A DNA stretch of 64,000 bases from an uncultured Pseudoflavonifractor sp. (GTDB taxonomy: Bacteria > Bacillota > Clostridia > Oscillospirales > Oscillospiraceae), in contig CANSYW010000001.1 of assembly GCA_947651395.1 (NCBI GenBank), forward strand, positions 1 through 64,000, given 5' to 3'. Made by a program: the position numbers and the translations under genes. The notes beneath the pieces were generated by a model, which ran no database searches, had not been told where the DNA came from, and worked only from the letters and a program-made list of their open reading frames with translations. Shown here piece after piece: positions 51,729-61,233 of the stretch (its first letter is position 1; every line of letters begins with the position of its first letter).

Positions 51729-53207
51729 ATGGAAGACAACAAGCTCTATGACGACATCGCCCAGCGTACCGGGGGCGACATCTACATCGGTGTGGTGGGC
51801 CCTGTGCGGACCGGAAAATCCACCTTTATCAAACGGTTCATGGAGACCCTGGTGATCCCCAACATTGAAAACGTCTATCGGCGGGAGCGGGCCCGTGACG
51901 AGCTGCCCCAGTCCGGCTCAGGCCGGACGGTGATGACCGCCGAGCCAAAGTTTGTCCCCGAGGAGGCCGTCCGGGTGGAGATGGCGGACGGAGCGGCCTT
52001 CTCCGTACGGCTCATCGACTGTGTGGGCTACATGGTGCCCGGAGCTGTGGGCCAGACAGAGGACGACGCGCCCCGGATGGTCACCACGCCCTGGTTCGAT
52101 CACCCCGTTCCCATGACCGAGGCCGCCGAGACTGGCACCCGAAAGGTCATTGCCGAGCACTCTACCATCGGCGTGGTAGTCACCACCGACGGCACTGTCA
52201 CCGACATTCCCAGAGAGGATTATCTGGAGTCGGAGAGCCGGGTCATTGGAGAATTGAAGGCCTTGGGCAAGCCCTTCCTGGTCTTACTCAACTCCGCCTA
52301 TCCCGATTCCGACCGGGCCAAGGCCATTCAGGCGGATATCATGGATCGCTACGACGTGAGCTGTATCCGCTGTAACTGTCTGGAGCTGGACGAGGCCGAT
52401 GTGACCTCCATCATCCGTTCCGTGCTCTATGAGTTCCCGGTGAAGCAGATGGATCTGTTCCTGCCTCCCTGGATCGATGCTCTGCCCTACGACCACCCCA
52501 TCAAGAGCGAGCTCTACGCCGCCATCCGTGAGGGGGCGGGGACTCTGTGCCGGGTGAGGGACGTGGAGAGTTCCATGGCCGCTATCGGCGCCTGCGAGAC
52601 GGTGAGCAGCGCCAGGGTGACCTCCATTGACCTGGGCTCGGGCCGGGCCACAGCCACTCTGGAGCTGCCCAGAAATCTCTTCTATGACACTATCTCCGCC
52701 CAGTCCGGCTTCGCCATTGCCGACGACGGCGACCTGATGAGCCTGCTCACCGAGCTGGCGGGGGTCAAGCGGGAGTATGACAAGGTCTCTGAGGCCATTG
52801 CCCAGGTGAGAGAGACGGGCTACGGTATTGTGGCCCCCAGCCCGGAGGAGCTTCGGCTGGAGGAGCCGGAGATCGTCAAGCAGGGAGGCCGCTACGGCGT
52901 GCGCCTCAAGGCCAGCGCCCCCAGTATCCATATGATCCGGGCGGACATTGAGACCGAGGTCTCCCCCCTGATGGGCAGCGAAAAGCAGTCTGAAGAGATG
53001 GTGGGCTATCTCCTTCAGGAGTTTGAAGGGGATACCGCCCGCATCTGGGAGTCCAACATCTTCGGAAAATCCTTCCACGATCTGGTGAGCGAGGATCTGA
53101 ATACCAAGCTCAAACGGATGCCGGAGGACGCCAGGACCAAGCTGCGGGAGACCCTGCAGCGGGTCATCAACGAGGGCTCCGGCGGTCTGATCTGCATTAT
53201 CCTGTAA
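51729..53207 (+). CDS. spoIVA: stage IV sporulation protein A
   Basis: A cytoskeletal ATPase of the TRAFAC class that polymerises on the forespore surface as the base layer of the spore coat. The 492-residue length is standard. Walker A is GPVRTGKSTFIKRFME (about residue 23), followed by ERARDELPQSGSGRTVMTAEPKF-type and LIDCVGYMVPGA motifs. The C-terminus ends in the conserved GGLICIIL. It is encoded with its membrane anchor SpoVM and partner SipL. Confidence 0.97.
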   Translation: MEDNKLYDDIAQRTGGDIYIGVVGPVRTGKSTFIKRFMETLVIPNIENVYRRERARDELPQSGSGRTVMTAEPKFVPEEAVRVEMADGAAFSVRLIDCVGYMVPGAVGQTEDDAPRMVTTPWFDHPVPMTEAAETGTRKVIAEHSTIGVVVTTDGTVTDIPREDYLESESRVIGELKALGKPFLVLLNSAYPDSDRAKAIQADIMDRYDVSCIRCNCLELDEADVTSIIRSVLYEFPVKQMDLFLPPWIDALPYDHPIKSELYAAIREGAGTLCRVRDVESSMAAIGACETVSSARVTSIDLGSGRATATLELPRNLFYDTISAQSGFAIADDGDLMSLLTELAGVKREYDKVSEAIAQVRETGYGIVAPSPEELRLEEPEIVKQGGRYGVRLKASAPSIHMIRADIETEVSPLMGSEKQSEEMVGYLLQEFEGDTARIWESNIFGKSFHDLVSEDLNTKLKRMPEDARTKLRETLQRVINEGSGGLICIIL

Positions 53208-53210
53208 AGA

Positions 53211-53257
53211 AAAAGACAGCCTGGAAGCATTGCTTCCAGGCTGTCTTTTCTGTTTTT
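53211..53257. terminator. bidirectional terminator between spoIVA and the sensor kinase
   Basis: Two 19-nt perfectly complementary arms (AAAAGACAGCCTGGAAGCA and its complement) flank one base, giving A/T tracts on both strands. It serves the two convergent genes. Confidence 0.92.
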
Positions 53258-53291
53258 ATCCTGGGTCCGAAACCCGCGCTTCCCGATATCC

Positions 53292-55556
53292 TTATGCCTC
53301 GCCCTCCTCCAGGGGAAATTCCACCGTGACCACAAAGAGATCGGCCATGGGCTCCACCCGCAGCTCCCCGCCGCAGGCGGCGGTGAAGCTCTGGGCAATG
53401 GCAAGGCCCAGACCGCTGCCCCCGTCGGTGCGGCTGGAGTCACCCCGGACAAAACGAGCGGTAAAGTCCACTCCCTCGGGCAGTTCGGTCCTGGAGGTGT
53501 TTTTCACGGATACGACAGCTTTGCCGGCGTCTGCGGTCAGGGTCAGATAGACCCGGGAGCCCTCCAGGGCATATTTGAGGGCGTTCTGGAGCAGGTTCTG
53601 GAACACCCGGTAGAGCCGGTCTCCGTCGGCCACGATGGTCACCGGCGTCTCCGGCAGGGTCTGCCGGAGGGTAATGGGAGCGGCCTCGATCCCCTCGGAC
53701 ATATCCGCCACGGTCTGCCGCAGCAGCTTGGCAAGGTCCAGTCGTTCCGGCTTTACCGGCAGTTCCCCGGAGGCGGCCTTGCTCACCTCAAACACATCCA
53801 GCACCATGGAGCGCAGCCGCTCCGCCTTCTGGCAGAGAATGTCCACATATTCCCCGGCGGGAGGCTCCAGATGTTCCTGCTTTAAAAGCTCGGCATAGCT
53901 GATGATGGAGGTGAGGGGGGTCTTCAGGTCGTGGGAGACGTTGGTGACCAGCTCCACCTTCATTCGCTCACTGCGGGTCTGCTCCGCCACCGCCCGGGCC
54001 ATGCCCCGCTGGATATCCGCCAACTCCTGAGACGCCTGGGCCAGATCGCTGTCAGCGGGCAGGGTGGAGGCCGCGAAATTACCACTGCGGACGGCAGTGA
54101 TCTGATCTATCAGCAGTCCCAGCTCCATGGCCAGCCGATTTTGACAGCGCAGAGACCAGAAATATATTCCCAACACCAGGAGCAGAGGAAGCAAAAACAG
54201 ATTCCAGATCGCCCAACGGGGAAGGTAGGCTCTGACGGTCTGCAAAATAAGAAAGAAAATGATCTCCCCACCAAGGAGCAGGACGCCAAGGCCCAACATA
54301 CCCAAACGCCGGCTGAGCCGTTTTTGAATGGGCAGCTTCAGGCCCCGGGCCGTCAGCATCCCGCAAATGCCATGCCGCCAGGGCTTGTCCCCATAGCGCA
54401 GATCGTTGACAAACAGCCAGCCGCCCCAGAAGGCCAGCAGCACCATCCCCGGCCGCCGAAGGATCTCGTAAAGATAGGAACTGAGGAACCAGGGGTATTG
54501 ATAGTATGCCGTCTCCACATCCCAGGATACGGCATAGGTCACCTCCTGCACCAGATACCGCATCTCCTCCGTCAGGGGCAGCAGGACAATGCACAGCGCC
54601 CCCAGAAGCAACAGGAGCTTGACCTCGAACCAGAGACGTCCCGTAACACGGGCGATGGCCCGGTCGGCCAGAGGCTTCTCCTTCCGCAGCAGGAACCAGA
54701 CCGCCAGCAGACAAAGGCCGATCCCCGCCTCCAGAGCTCCGTAGACCACCAGATTCTGGCGGCGCTCCCGCCAGTTCTTCTCCAGGTAATAGAGCCGGTT
54801 ATACCGCCACTGGTTTCCCTGGGAACCATAGCTTCCCTTGATATAGAGGGCGGGCTGGTCGGCCACGGCGATGGAGACCGTCACACCCGCCGCCTCCTCA
54901 TCCGCCTGAAAGTTGCTGTACCCGGGCAGCTCCCAGTGCTTCCCATCCTCCCGGTAGATCCCGTCGCCATACAGGTCGATGGTGGAGCCATTTTTGCTGG
55001 CGGAGCATTCCTTTCCATCAAAGGAGAGAAGAAAGCTATATCCCTGGGTGGGATATTGGGAGATATCCTCCGTATTGCTGTAAAGGACTTTCCCATTCTG
55101 GGAGATGGAGTAGAGCAGATTCCGATCCTCCTGAAGGATCTTATTCCAGGCCTCCGCCTCCTTTTTCCACTGCTCCCGGTCGCTCTCGGTGGGCTGGTAG
55201 TCGCTGATGGGGTAGCCGTCAAAATACCATACATTATCCTGCCGGATGACAGCAGTGGCCTTCTCCTCGATCAGAAAGGCGTCCTCGGCGTATACGTCAT
55301 GATAATCGGAGAAGGATCCGTTCAACGGCCCGCCCGCCCCCATGGCGATAAAGCGGTTCATCATCTCCGACAGGTAGGAGCGGAAGGCTTCCGTCTCCTG
55401 AAAATCGGACTGGAGGGCGCTTTCCAGCCTGTCCTGCCCGCCCTCGCTGAATAGATTCCCCGCAATGGGCAGCAGGGAGGCCAGCACCAGGCTCACCCCC
55501 AGGGCGAAGCTGAGAAAGCCGCAGACTGCTTTACTTTTTTTCCATTTTGTATCCAA
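53292..55556 (-). CDS. sensor histidine kinase with large extracytoplasmic and multi-helix sensor region
   Basis: A 754-residue membrane kinase. One N-terminal helix (about 11-33) is followed by an extracytoplasmic domain of about 230 residues, then about five further helices (about 269-470). A linker leads to the HisKA domain with His542 in NVSHDLKTPLTSIISYAELL. The HATPase domain (NLLQNALKYALEG, GGSGLGLAIAQS) is last. It starts at a TTG inside the end of the response regulator gene (26-nt overlap). The signal is unknown. Confidence 0.93.
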   Translation of the reverse strand: MDTKWKKSKAVCGFLSFALGVSLVLASLLPIAGNLFSEGGQDRLESALQSDFQETEAFRSYLSEMMNRFIAMGAGGPLNGSFSDYHDVYAEDAFLIEEKATAVIRQDNVWYFDGYPISDYQPTESDREQWKKEAEAWNKILQEDRNLLYSISQNGKVLYSNTEDISQYPTQGYSFLLSFDGKECSASKNGSTIDLYGDGIYREDGKHWELPGYSNFQADEEAAGVTVSIAVADQPALYIKGSYGSQGNQWRYNRLYYLEKNWRERRQNLVVYGALEAGIGLCLLAVWFLLRKEKPLADRAIARVTGRLWFEVKLLLLLGALCIVLLPLTEEMRYLVQEVTYAVSWDVETAYYQYPWFLSSYLYEILRRPGMVLLAFWGGWLFVNDLRYGDKPWRHGICGMLTARGLKLPIQKRLSRRLGMLGLGVLLLGGEIIFFLILQTVRAYLPRWAIWNLFLLPLLLVLGIYFWSLRCQNRLAMELGLLIDQITAVRSGNFAASTLPADSDLAQASQELADIQRGMARAVAEQTRSERMKVELVTNVSHDLKTPLTSIISYAELLKQEHLEPPAGEYVDILCQKAERLRSMVLDVFEVSKAASGELPVKPERLDLAKLLRQTVADMSEGIEAAPITLRQTLPETPVTIVADGDRLYRVFQNLLQNALKYALEGSRVYLTLTADAGKAVVSVKNTSRTELPEGVDFTARFVRGDSSRTDGGSGLGLAIAQSFTAACGGELRVEPMADLFVVTVEFPLEEGEA

Positions 55557-56229
55557 TGCCCCACACCACCTTTAAGTATTCTGGCTCCTTGGGGGTCAGC
55601 TCGATCTTCTCCCGGATGCGCCGGATATGGACCATCACCGTGTTTTCCGGGGCGTAGGACGTCTCCTCGTCCCAGACCCGGCGATAGATCTCCTCGGCGG
55701 GAAAGATACGACCCAGGTTGCGCATGAGCAGATCCACGATTTTGGTCTCCGTGGCGGTGAGGCGCACCGGCTCTCCGTCGGCACTGAGTACCCGGCTCTC
55801 CGGGTCGTAGCTGAGCCGTCCGGTGACCAAGCGTTTGCTCTGGGCGGCATTTACGTCTCCCAGACAGGTGTACCGGCGCAGCTGGCTCTTCACCCGGGCC
55901 ACCAGCTCCTGGGGATGGAAGGGCTTGGTCACATAGTCGTCCGCGCCCATACTGAGCCCCAGCACCTTGTCGGTGTCCTCGCTCTTGGCCGAGAGGATGA
56001 GAATGGGCAGGTTGCGCCGCTCCCGGATACGCAGCACGGCGGACAGCCCGTCCAGCCGGGGCATCATCACGTCCATGAGGATGAGCCGCAGCTCCGGATC
56101 CACCGCCCTGTCCAGGGCCTCCATGCCATCATAGGCCCGCAGGACCTCATACCCCTCCGCCTCCAGCAGAAGAGCTATGGCGCCTACGATCTCTCTGTCG
56201 TCGTCCACCACCAGAATTTTCTCGCTCAT
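55531..56229 (-). CDS. OmpR/VanR-type response regulator
   Basis: A 232-residue two-component regulator. The receiver domain (KILVVDDDREIVGAI, phospho-acceptor Asp in LILMDVMMPRLDG, SAKSEDTDKVLGL, YVTKPFHPQELVARV) is followed by a winged-helix DNA-binding domain (VRLTATETKIVDLLM to VWGIGYKMEKK). The ATG at 56229 follows AAAGGAGGT. An in-frame start at 56250 lies at the probable transcription start and lacks an RBS. Confidence 0.95.
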   Translation of the reverse strand: MSEKILVVDDDREIVGAIALLLEAEGYEVLRAYDGMEALDRAVDPELRLILMDVMMPRLDGLSAVLRIRERRNLPILILSAKSEDTDKVLGLSMGADDYVTKPFHPQELVARVKSQLRRYTCLGDVNAAQSKRLVTGRLSYDPESRVLSADGEPVRLTATETKIVDLLMRNLGRIFPAEEIYRRVWDEETSYAPENTVMVHIRRIREKIELTPKEPEYLKVVWGIGYKMEKK

Positions 56230-56254
56230 GTGTGACCTCCTTTGGAACAAGCCG

Positions 56255-56263
56255 AGTATATCA
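56255..56263 (-). promoter_or_regulatory. extended -10 promoter of the two-component system
   Basis: Minus-strand TGATATACT is an extended -10 (TGnTATACT) without a good -35. It lies about 26 nt upstream of the regulator ATG. Confidence 0.5.
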
Positions 56264-56305
56264 GAGCATTCCTACAAACAAATAGACAGAGTTCTTACGG
56301 ATCTC

Positions 56306-56932
56306 TTACAATTTTTCCCTGTCATCGGCAAACCGCTCCAGCGCGGAGCGATCCAGTATGCGCAGGACTCCGTAGCCCGTTTCGATCCAGCCCCGGGCGG
56401 CAAAGCGGGAGAGGATCCGGCTCACCGTGACCCGGCTGGCTCCCACGGCGGAGCCTAACTCCTCATGTGTAGTACGCAGACTGTCTCCCTCTCCGGCCTG
56501 GCGCAGCAGGGCTCCCGCCAATCGGCGGTCGGCGGGACGGAAGGTGATGTCGTCCACATGGCCGGAAAGAAGGCGTACCGTCCGGGCCAGATAGCGCAGC
56601 ATGGGATACGCCAGCTCCGGATGCTCCCGGAAGACACGCTCCAGCCGGGGGCCGTCCACCGAGATGACCCGGCACTCGGTCACCGCCACGGCGGAGGAGA
56701 CCCGGGGACAGCCGTCAAAGAAGGAGGCCTCACCCATCAGGTCGCCGGCGTGATGAAGGGTGAGGAGCCGTTCAGCCCCCTCAGGGGAACTGATAAAGCT
56801 CCGGGCCACACCCTTTTCCAGATAATAGAATTCCTCCGGCGCAGTATTCTGAAGATAGATAAACTGGCCGGGATCGTAGCGGCGGGCGGGCCGCCCCTGG
56901 GCCAGAGGGGCCCAGATCTGTTTGTTTTCCAT
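56306..56932 (-). CDS. Crp/Fnr family transcriptional regulator
   Basis: A 208-residue regulator. The cyclic-nucleotide-binding beta-roll (about 15-120: [41 protein letters not shown]) is followed by a winged helix with the recognition helix in [17 protein letters not shown]. No Fnr-type cysteine cluster is seen. The ATG at 56932 is chosen because the probable -10 (TACAAT) at 56953-56958 places the transcription start downstream of the alternative ATG at 56962. Effector unknown; divergent from leuC. Confidence 0.9.
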   Translation of the reverse strand: MENKQIWAPLAQGRPARRYDPGQFIYLQNTAPEEFYYLEKGVARSFISSPEGAERLLTLHHAGDLMGEASFFDGCPRVSSAVAVTECRVISVDGPRLERVFREHPELAYPMLRYLARTVRLLSGHVDDITFRPADRRLAGALLRQAGEGDSLRTTHEELGSAVGASRVTVSRILSRFAARGWIETGYGVLRILDRSALERFADDREKL

Positions 56933-56952
56933 TGCGTTCACCACCGGAAGAG

Positions 56953-56982
56953 ATTGTATCATAATTTACATTCTTTTGGCAA
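56953..56982 (-). promoter_or_regulatory. promoter of the Crp/Fnr regulator gene
   Basis: Minus-strand TTGCCA, an 18-nt spacer, then TACAAT. It lies in the short divergent region shared with leuC. Confidence 0.6.
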
Positions 56983-57031
56983 GAAAGATGTCATACTGTA
57001 TCCAAAGAAAACCTCAAAGGAGGCATTGATC

Positions 57032-58291
57032 ATGGGAATGACCATGACCCAAAAGATCCTGGCCAGACACGCCGGACTTCCGGAGGTGACGACGGGACAG
57101 CTCATTGAGGCCAGACTGGATCTGGTGCTGGGAAATGACATCACCACCCCTGTGGCCATCACTGAGTTTGAAAAGGCGGGGCTCACCCAGGTTTTTGACA
57201 GGGATAAGATCGCCATCGTGCTGGATCACTCCACCCCCTGTAAGGACATCAAATCCGCCCAGCTCTGCGCGCAGGCCAGGGACTTTGCCCAAAAGTACTC
57301 CATCACCCACTTTTATGATGTGGGTACGGCGGGCATTGAACACGCCCTGCTCCCGGAAAAGGGGCTGTGCGCCCCCGGAGAGGCCATTATCGGCGCGGAC
57401 TCCCACACCTGTACATACGGCGCCTTAGGGGCTTTCTCCACCGGCGTGGGCTCCACCGACATGGCCGCCGGGATGGCCACCGGTCTGGCCTGGTTCAAGG
57501 TGCCCGCCGCCATCAAGGTCATTCTGAAGGGGAAATTCGCTCCCCATGTCAGCGGCAAGGACGTGATCCTTCACCTCATCGGCCTCATCGGGGTGGACGG
57601 CGCCCTCTATCAGTCCCTGGAGTTTGCCGGGGAGGGGGTAGGGGAGCTCACCATGGACGACCGCTTCACCATCGCCAATATGGCCATTGAAGCGGGCGCC
57701 AAAAACGGGATCTTCCCGGTGGACGACAGGACCCGGGCGTATCTGAAGGGCAGGGTGGACCGTCCCTGGGAGGCCGTGGAGGCCGACGCCGACGCGGTCT
57801 ATGCCCGGGAGGTGGTCATTGATCTCTCCCAGCTTCGTCCCACCGTATCTCTGCCCCATCTGCCCTCAAACACCAAAACGGTGGACGAGGTGGCGGGGCT
57901 GCCCATCCACCAGGTGGTCATCGGCTCGTGCACCAACGGACGGCTGAAGGATCTGGCGGAGGCAGCCGCCATTCTGGCGGGGAAGACGGTGGCTCCGGGG
58001 GTGCGTTGTATCGTCATCCCCGCCACCCAGCAGATCTATCTGGACGCCATGAAGGCTGGGTATGTGGAGACCTTTATCCACGCTGGCTGCGCCGTGTCCA
58101 CCCCCACCTGCGGCCCCTGTCTGGGGGGACATATGGGGGTCATGGCGGCGGGGGAGCGGTGTGTATCCACCACCAACCGGAATTTCGTGGGCCGGATGGG
58201 GGACGTGAGCTCCGAGGTCATCCTGGCCTCGCCCGCCGTGGCGGCGGCCTCCGCCCTGGCCGGCTGCGTGGCCGACCCCGCCAAGATCTGA
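57032..58291 (+). CDS. leuC: 3-isopropylmalate dehydratase large subunit
   Basis: The catalytic iron-sulfur subunit that isomerises 2- to 3-isopropylmalate in leucine synthesis. It has 419 residues. The substrate and cluster motifs are [34 protein letters not shown] (first cluster Cys) and [14 protein letters not shown] (second and third Cys). The ATG at 57032 lies 8 nt after AAAGGAGG. The open frame upstream runs antisense through the Crp gene and is spurious. Confidence 0.97.
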   Translation: MGMTMTQKILARHAGLPEVTTGQLIEARLDLVLGNDITTPVAITEFEKAGLTQVFDRDKIAIVLDHSTPCKDIKSAQLCAQARDFAQKYSITHFYDVGTAGIEHALLPEKGLCAPGEAIIGADSHTCTYGALGAFSTGVGSTDMAAGMATGLAWFKVPAAIKVILKGKFAPHVSGKDVILHLIGLIGVDGALYQSLEFAGEGVGELTMDDRFTIANMAIEAGAKNGIFPVDDRTRAYLKGRVDRPWEAVEADADAVYAREVVIDLSQLRPTVSLPHLPSNTKTVDEVAGLPIHQVVIGSCTNGRLKDLAEAAAILAGKTVAPGVRCIVIPATQQIYLDAMKAGYVETFIHAGCAVSTPTCGPCLGGHMGVMAAGERCVSTTNRNFVGRMGDVSSEVILASPAVAAASALAGCVADPAKI

Positions 58292-58306
58292 GGGAGGTGT
58301 AAAGGT

Positions 58307-58792
58307 ATGAAAATTTACAAGTACGGTGACAACGTGGATACCGACGTTATCATTCCCGCCCGGCATCTCAACGACCCCGATCCCAAGGCGCTGGCCTCCC
58401 ACTGTATGGAGGACATCGACAAGGACTTCGCTGGGACTGTGGAGCAGGGGGATATCATGGTGGCCGGCGCCAACTTCGGCTGCGGCTCCAGCCGGGAGCA
58501 CGCTCCTCTGGCCATCAAGGCCAGCGGTGTGAAGTGCGTCATTGCCCAAAGCTATGCCCGTATTTTTTACCGCAACGCCATCAACATCGGCCTGCCCATT
58601 CTGGAGTGTCCGGAGGCGGCGGAGGGGATCGCTCCCGGTGACAGCGTGAGCGTGGATTTTGCCACCGGGGTCATCACCGACGAGACCCAGGGTAAGACCT
58701 GGCATTCCGCGCCCCTGCCCCCGTTCATCGACAATATCGTCCAGAGCGGGGGACTGCTCAAGTCCCTGAAAGCGAGAGGAGCTGCAAAATAA
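58307..58792 (+). CDS. leuD: 3-isopropylmalate dehydratase small subunit
   Basis: The swivelling small subunit of isopropylmalate isomerase, 161 residues. It starts [20 protein letters not shown] and holds the [14 protein letters not shown] loop. GGGAGGTG precedes the ATG. It overlaps leuB by 1 nt (TAATG). Confidence 0.97.
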   Translation: MKIYKYGDNVDTDVIIPARHLNDPDPKALASHCMEDIDKDFAGTVEQGDIMVAGANFGCGSSREHAPLAIKASGVKCVIAQSYARIFYRNAINIGLPILECPEAAEGIAPGDSVSVDFATGVITDETQGKTWHSAPLPPFIDNIVQSGGLLKSLKARGAAK

Positions 58793-59877
58793 TGAAGTAT
58801 AAGATCGCGCTCATCCGGGGCGACGGCATCGGCCCTGAGGTGGTCAATGAGGCTGTGGGCGTCATCGACGTCGTGGCGGAAAAGTTTGGCCATCAGATCG
58901 AGTATGTGGACGTTCTGCTGGGAGGCTGTGCCACCGACGCGGTGGGGAAGAGCTATCCCGACGGTACTGCCGAGATGTGCAAAGCCTGCGACGCGGTGCT
59001 GCTGGGCGCCGTAGGCGGCCCCAAGTGGGGGCCTGACAAGCCCGCCGAACAGCGTCCTGAGACCGCCCTGCTGGCCATCCGGAAGGACTTGGGCCTCTAT
59101 GCCAACCTCCGTCCCGCCACACTGCGGCCTGCCCTGGCCGATTCCAGTCCCCTGCGCAGAGAGACCGCCGAAAAGGGCATCGACCTGATGATGGTCCGGG
59201 AGCTCACCGGCGGGGTCTACTTCGGGAAGCGGGACAGATATCAGACCGAGGATCGGGGCACGGAGTGTACCGACCTGATGGCCTATTCCGAGAAGGAGAT
59301 CGAGCGTGTGGGCCGCCGGGCCTTTGAACTGGCCCGCCTGCGCCGGAAGAAGGTCTCCAGTGTGGACAAGGCCAATGTGCTGGAGACCTCCCGGCTGTGG
59401 CGCAGCGTGATGCACCGGCTGGCCGAAGAGTATCCCGACGTGGCGTACGAAGATGTGCTGGTGGACAACTGCGCCATGCAGATCGTCCGGGATCCCGGTC
59501 AGTTTGACGTACTGGTCACCGAAAATATGTTCGGGGACATTCTCTCGGACGAGGCCAGCATGGTCACCGGCTCCATCGGACTGCTGCCCTCCGCCTCTAT
59601 CGGGGACTCCGCCCCCGGGCTCTACGAGCCCATCCACGGCTCCGCCCCCGACATCGCGGGCCAGGACAAGGCCAACCCCACCGCCACCATTCTGTCGGCG
59701 GCCATGATGTTCCGCTATTCCTTCCAGCGCCCGGAGGAGGCCGACGCCATCGAGCTGGCGGTGGACGCTGTGCTTGCCGAGGGCTGGCGCACTGCCGACA
59801 TCGCAAAGCCGGGGGAGAAAACCGTAGGCACCCGGGAGATGGGCCGGCTCATCCGGGAAAAGCTGGCCGCTCGCTGA
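58792..59877 (+). CDS. leuB: 3-isopropylmalate dehydrogenase
   Basis: NAD-dependent oxidative decarboxylation of 3-isopropylmalate, 361 residues. It contains KIALIRGDGIGPEVVNEAV, LLGAVGGPKWG, the substrate-binding LRPA and RRETAEKGIDLMMVREL, and the metal/NAD region GSAPDIAGQDKANPTATILS. It ends the leuCDB unit. leuA is not in the window and there is no leader peptide or T-box that I can see. Confidence 0.97.
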   Translation: MKYKIALIRGDGIGPEVVNEAVGVIDVVAEKFGHQIEYVDVLLGGCATDAVGKSYPDGTAEMCKACDAVLLGAVGGPKWGPDKPAEQRPETALLAIRKDLGLYANLRPATLRPALADSSPLRRETAEKGIDLMMVRELTGGVYFGKRDRYQTEDRGTECTDLMAYSEKEIERVGRRAFELARLRRKKVSSVDKANVLETSRLWRSVMHRLAEEYPDVAYEDVLVDNCAMQIVRDPGQFDVLVTENMFGDILSDEASMVTGSIGLLPSASIGDSAPGLYEPIHGSAPDIAGQDKANPTATILSAAMMFRYSFQRPEEADAIELAVDAVLAEGWRTADIAKPGEKTVGTREMGRLIREKLAAR

Positions 59878-59895
59878 AACTGACATCACATATAC

Positions 59896-59932
59896 CAAAA
59901 ATGGGCCGGAGCATAGCTTCGGCCCATTTTCC
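59896..59932. terminator. terminator after leuB
   Basis: Stem AAAATGGGCCGgAGC/GCTtCGGCCCATTTT with a 2-3 nt loop. The following 59933-60027 stretch shows no gene. Confidence 0.85.
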
Positions 59933-60027
59933 TCATTCTTTCCCGCTCAGCCTGGGGGAGAGGGAGCTTTCCCTACTCCGAATCCTTTTTTTGCCGTTTC
60001 AACGGGTTTTTCCGGAAAAGAAAAGCC

Positions 60028-60056
60028 TTGACAAAAAATGAGGGTTATATGATAAT
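60028..60056 (+). promoter_or_regulatory. promoter of trxA-ruvX
   Basis: An exact TTGACA, a 17-nt spacer, then GATAAT, about 63 nt upstream of trxA. Confidence 0.8.
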
Positions 60057-60118
60057 CTGGGTAAAGTATATTTGCCCGCCCGGGGCAAAGACTAAGACTT
60101 GAAAGGCAGGTAATTTTT

Positions 60119-60442
60119 ATGGCGCTGATTCATTTCAACACCCAGGGCTTCGACAAGGCTCTGGCCTCCGATACCCCTATGCTGGTGGACTTCTGGGCCA
60201 CCTGGTGCGGCCCCTGTCAGATGCTGGGCCCCGTCATCGAGCAGCTGGCGGAGGAGTATGAGGGCAAGGACGTTCTGGTGGGTAAGGTAGATGTGGACGA
60301 AAGTCCCGAACTGGCCGCCCGCTACGGAGTCATGAGCGTTCCCACCGTCATCCTTTTCCAAAACGGGGAGGAGAAGGATCGGAAGGTTGGGGTCATGCCT
60401 TTCGAGGTATACGACGAGCTGCTGGACGGAGCGCTAAGCTGA
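60119..60442 (+). CDS. trxA: thioredoxin
   Basis: A cytoplasmic disulfide reductase of 107 residues. The active site WCGPC is in VDFWATWCGPCQMLGP (Cys30 and Cys33), and the cis-proline loop is VMSVPTVILF. It is transcribed from a near-consensus promoter and overlaps ruvX by 1 nt. Confidence 0.97.
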   Translation: MALIHFNTQGFDKALASDTPMLVDFWATWCGPCQMLGPVIEQLAEEYEGKDVLVGKVDVDESPELAARYGVMSVPTVILFQNGEEKDRKVGVMPFEVYDELLDGALS

Positions 60443-60861
60443 TGCGCGTGATGGCCATCGATTACGGCGACGCCCGAACAGGCGTCGCCGTATCTGATCC
60501 CACCGGACTGCTGGCGGGATTTACCACCGTGATCCAGAGCCGAAATCCGGAACATGTGATCCGGGAGCTTACCCGATTGGCAAAGGATCACGGCGCGGAG
60601 GAGCTGGTCATGGGTTTTCCCCGGAATATGGATGGTACCGAGGGCCCCCGGGCCGGCTTGTACCGTGCCTTTGCCGCCTCTCTGGAGGAGGCCTCCGGCC
60701 TGCCCCTCACCCTTTGGGATGAGCGTCGCACCACCATTGAGGCCCACGCTATCCTCCATGAGAGCGGAAAGCGGATGAAGGCCCATAAGAAGAATGTGGA
60801 TGCGGTGGCGGCCACCCTCATTCTGGAGGGGTACTTAACAAGAAAACGTCTTCAGGGGTGA
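60442..60861 (+). CDS. ruvX: Holliday junction resolvase-like protein (RuvX/YqgF)
   Basis: A YqgF-fold nuclease of 139 residues linked to 16S rRNA 5' processing and recombination. It has VMAIDYGDARTGVAVSDPTG (first catalytic Asp), ELVMGFPRNMDGT, LWDERRTTIEA and HKKNVDAVAATLIL. It ends in a terminator. Confidence 0.94.
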   Translation: MRVMAIDYGDARTGVAVSDPTGLLAGFTTVIQSRNPEHVIRELTRLAKDHGAEELVMGFPRNMDGTEGPRAGLYRAFAASLEEASGLPLTLWDERRTTIEAHAILHESGKRMKAHKKNVDAVAATLILEGYLTRKRLQG

Positions 60862-60886
60862 TCCGGGCGATCACCCCTGCTTTTTT
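60854..60886 (+). terminator. terminator after ruvX
   Basis: Stem AGGGGTGATC/GATCACCCCT with a 5-nt loop, then GCTTTTTT. The T-run is on the plus strand only. It overlaps the last codons of the convergent TauE/SafE gene. Confidence 0.85.
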
Positions 60887-61233
60887 CGGAACAGTTCACG
60901 AAGACCGATATAGAGGAGATATCCCCCAAAGAACCGGCGCAAAAGCCCCACATCCAGCGCCGTGGCGCACCAGGCGGCCAGAGCCGTGCCCGCCAGCCCG
61001 GCGGCAATGGCGGGCAGGGCCGTCCCCTTATCGATATAGCCGTTTTTAATGTGGCTGGGCAGGGCGGTGGCGGCGGTGGGGAGGAAGTAGAGCAGATTGA
61101 CCCCCTGGGCCAGATGCTGTTCCACCCCGGCAAAGGCGGTCATGTAGATCAGAAGCAGCGTACCGCCCCCCACACCGAAGCCGGAGAGGACCCCGGTGAC
61201 CGCCCCGGCCAGAAGAGGGATGGGCCAGCCCAT
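60871..61233 (-). CDS. half-size TauE/SafE (TSUP) membrane protein, second of a pair
   Basis: A 120-residue protein equal to about half of a standard TauE/SafE permease. It begins MGWPIPLLAGAVTGVLSGFGVGGGTLLLIYMT, where the Gly-rich motif marks one TSUP repeat, and has about four helices. The ATG sits in the stop of the upstream half-gene (TGATG), so expression depends on translational coupling. The two halves probably form a heterodimer. The transported anion is not predictable. Confidence 0.87.
   Translation of the reverse strand: MGWPIPLLAGAVTGVLSGFGVGGGTLLLIYMTAFAGVEQHLAQGVNLLYFLPTAATALPSHIKNGYIDKGTALPAIAAGLAGTALAAWCATALDVGLLRRFFGGYLLYIGLRELFRKKQG

Noticed and set aside
56465-57031. Extending LeuC N-terminally by 189 residues
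   Set aside because: That stretch is antisense to the Crp/Fnr gene. The ATG at 57032 has an AAAGGAGG and gives the exact family length.
57000-57031. A T-box or leucine attenuator before leuC
   Set aside because: Only about 30-60 nt of leader is available, with no leucine codon run and no antiterminator/terminator pair.
59933-60027. A GGGAGAGGGA/TTCCCTACTCC hairpin followed later by a T-run
   Set aside because: The stem is imperfect and the T-run is separated from it. It is too weak to call as a terminator.
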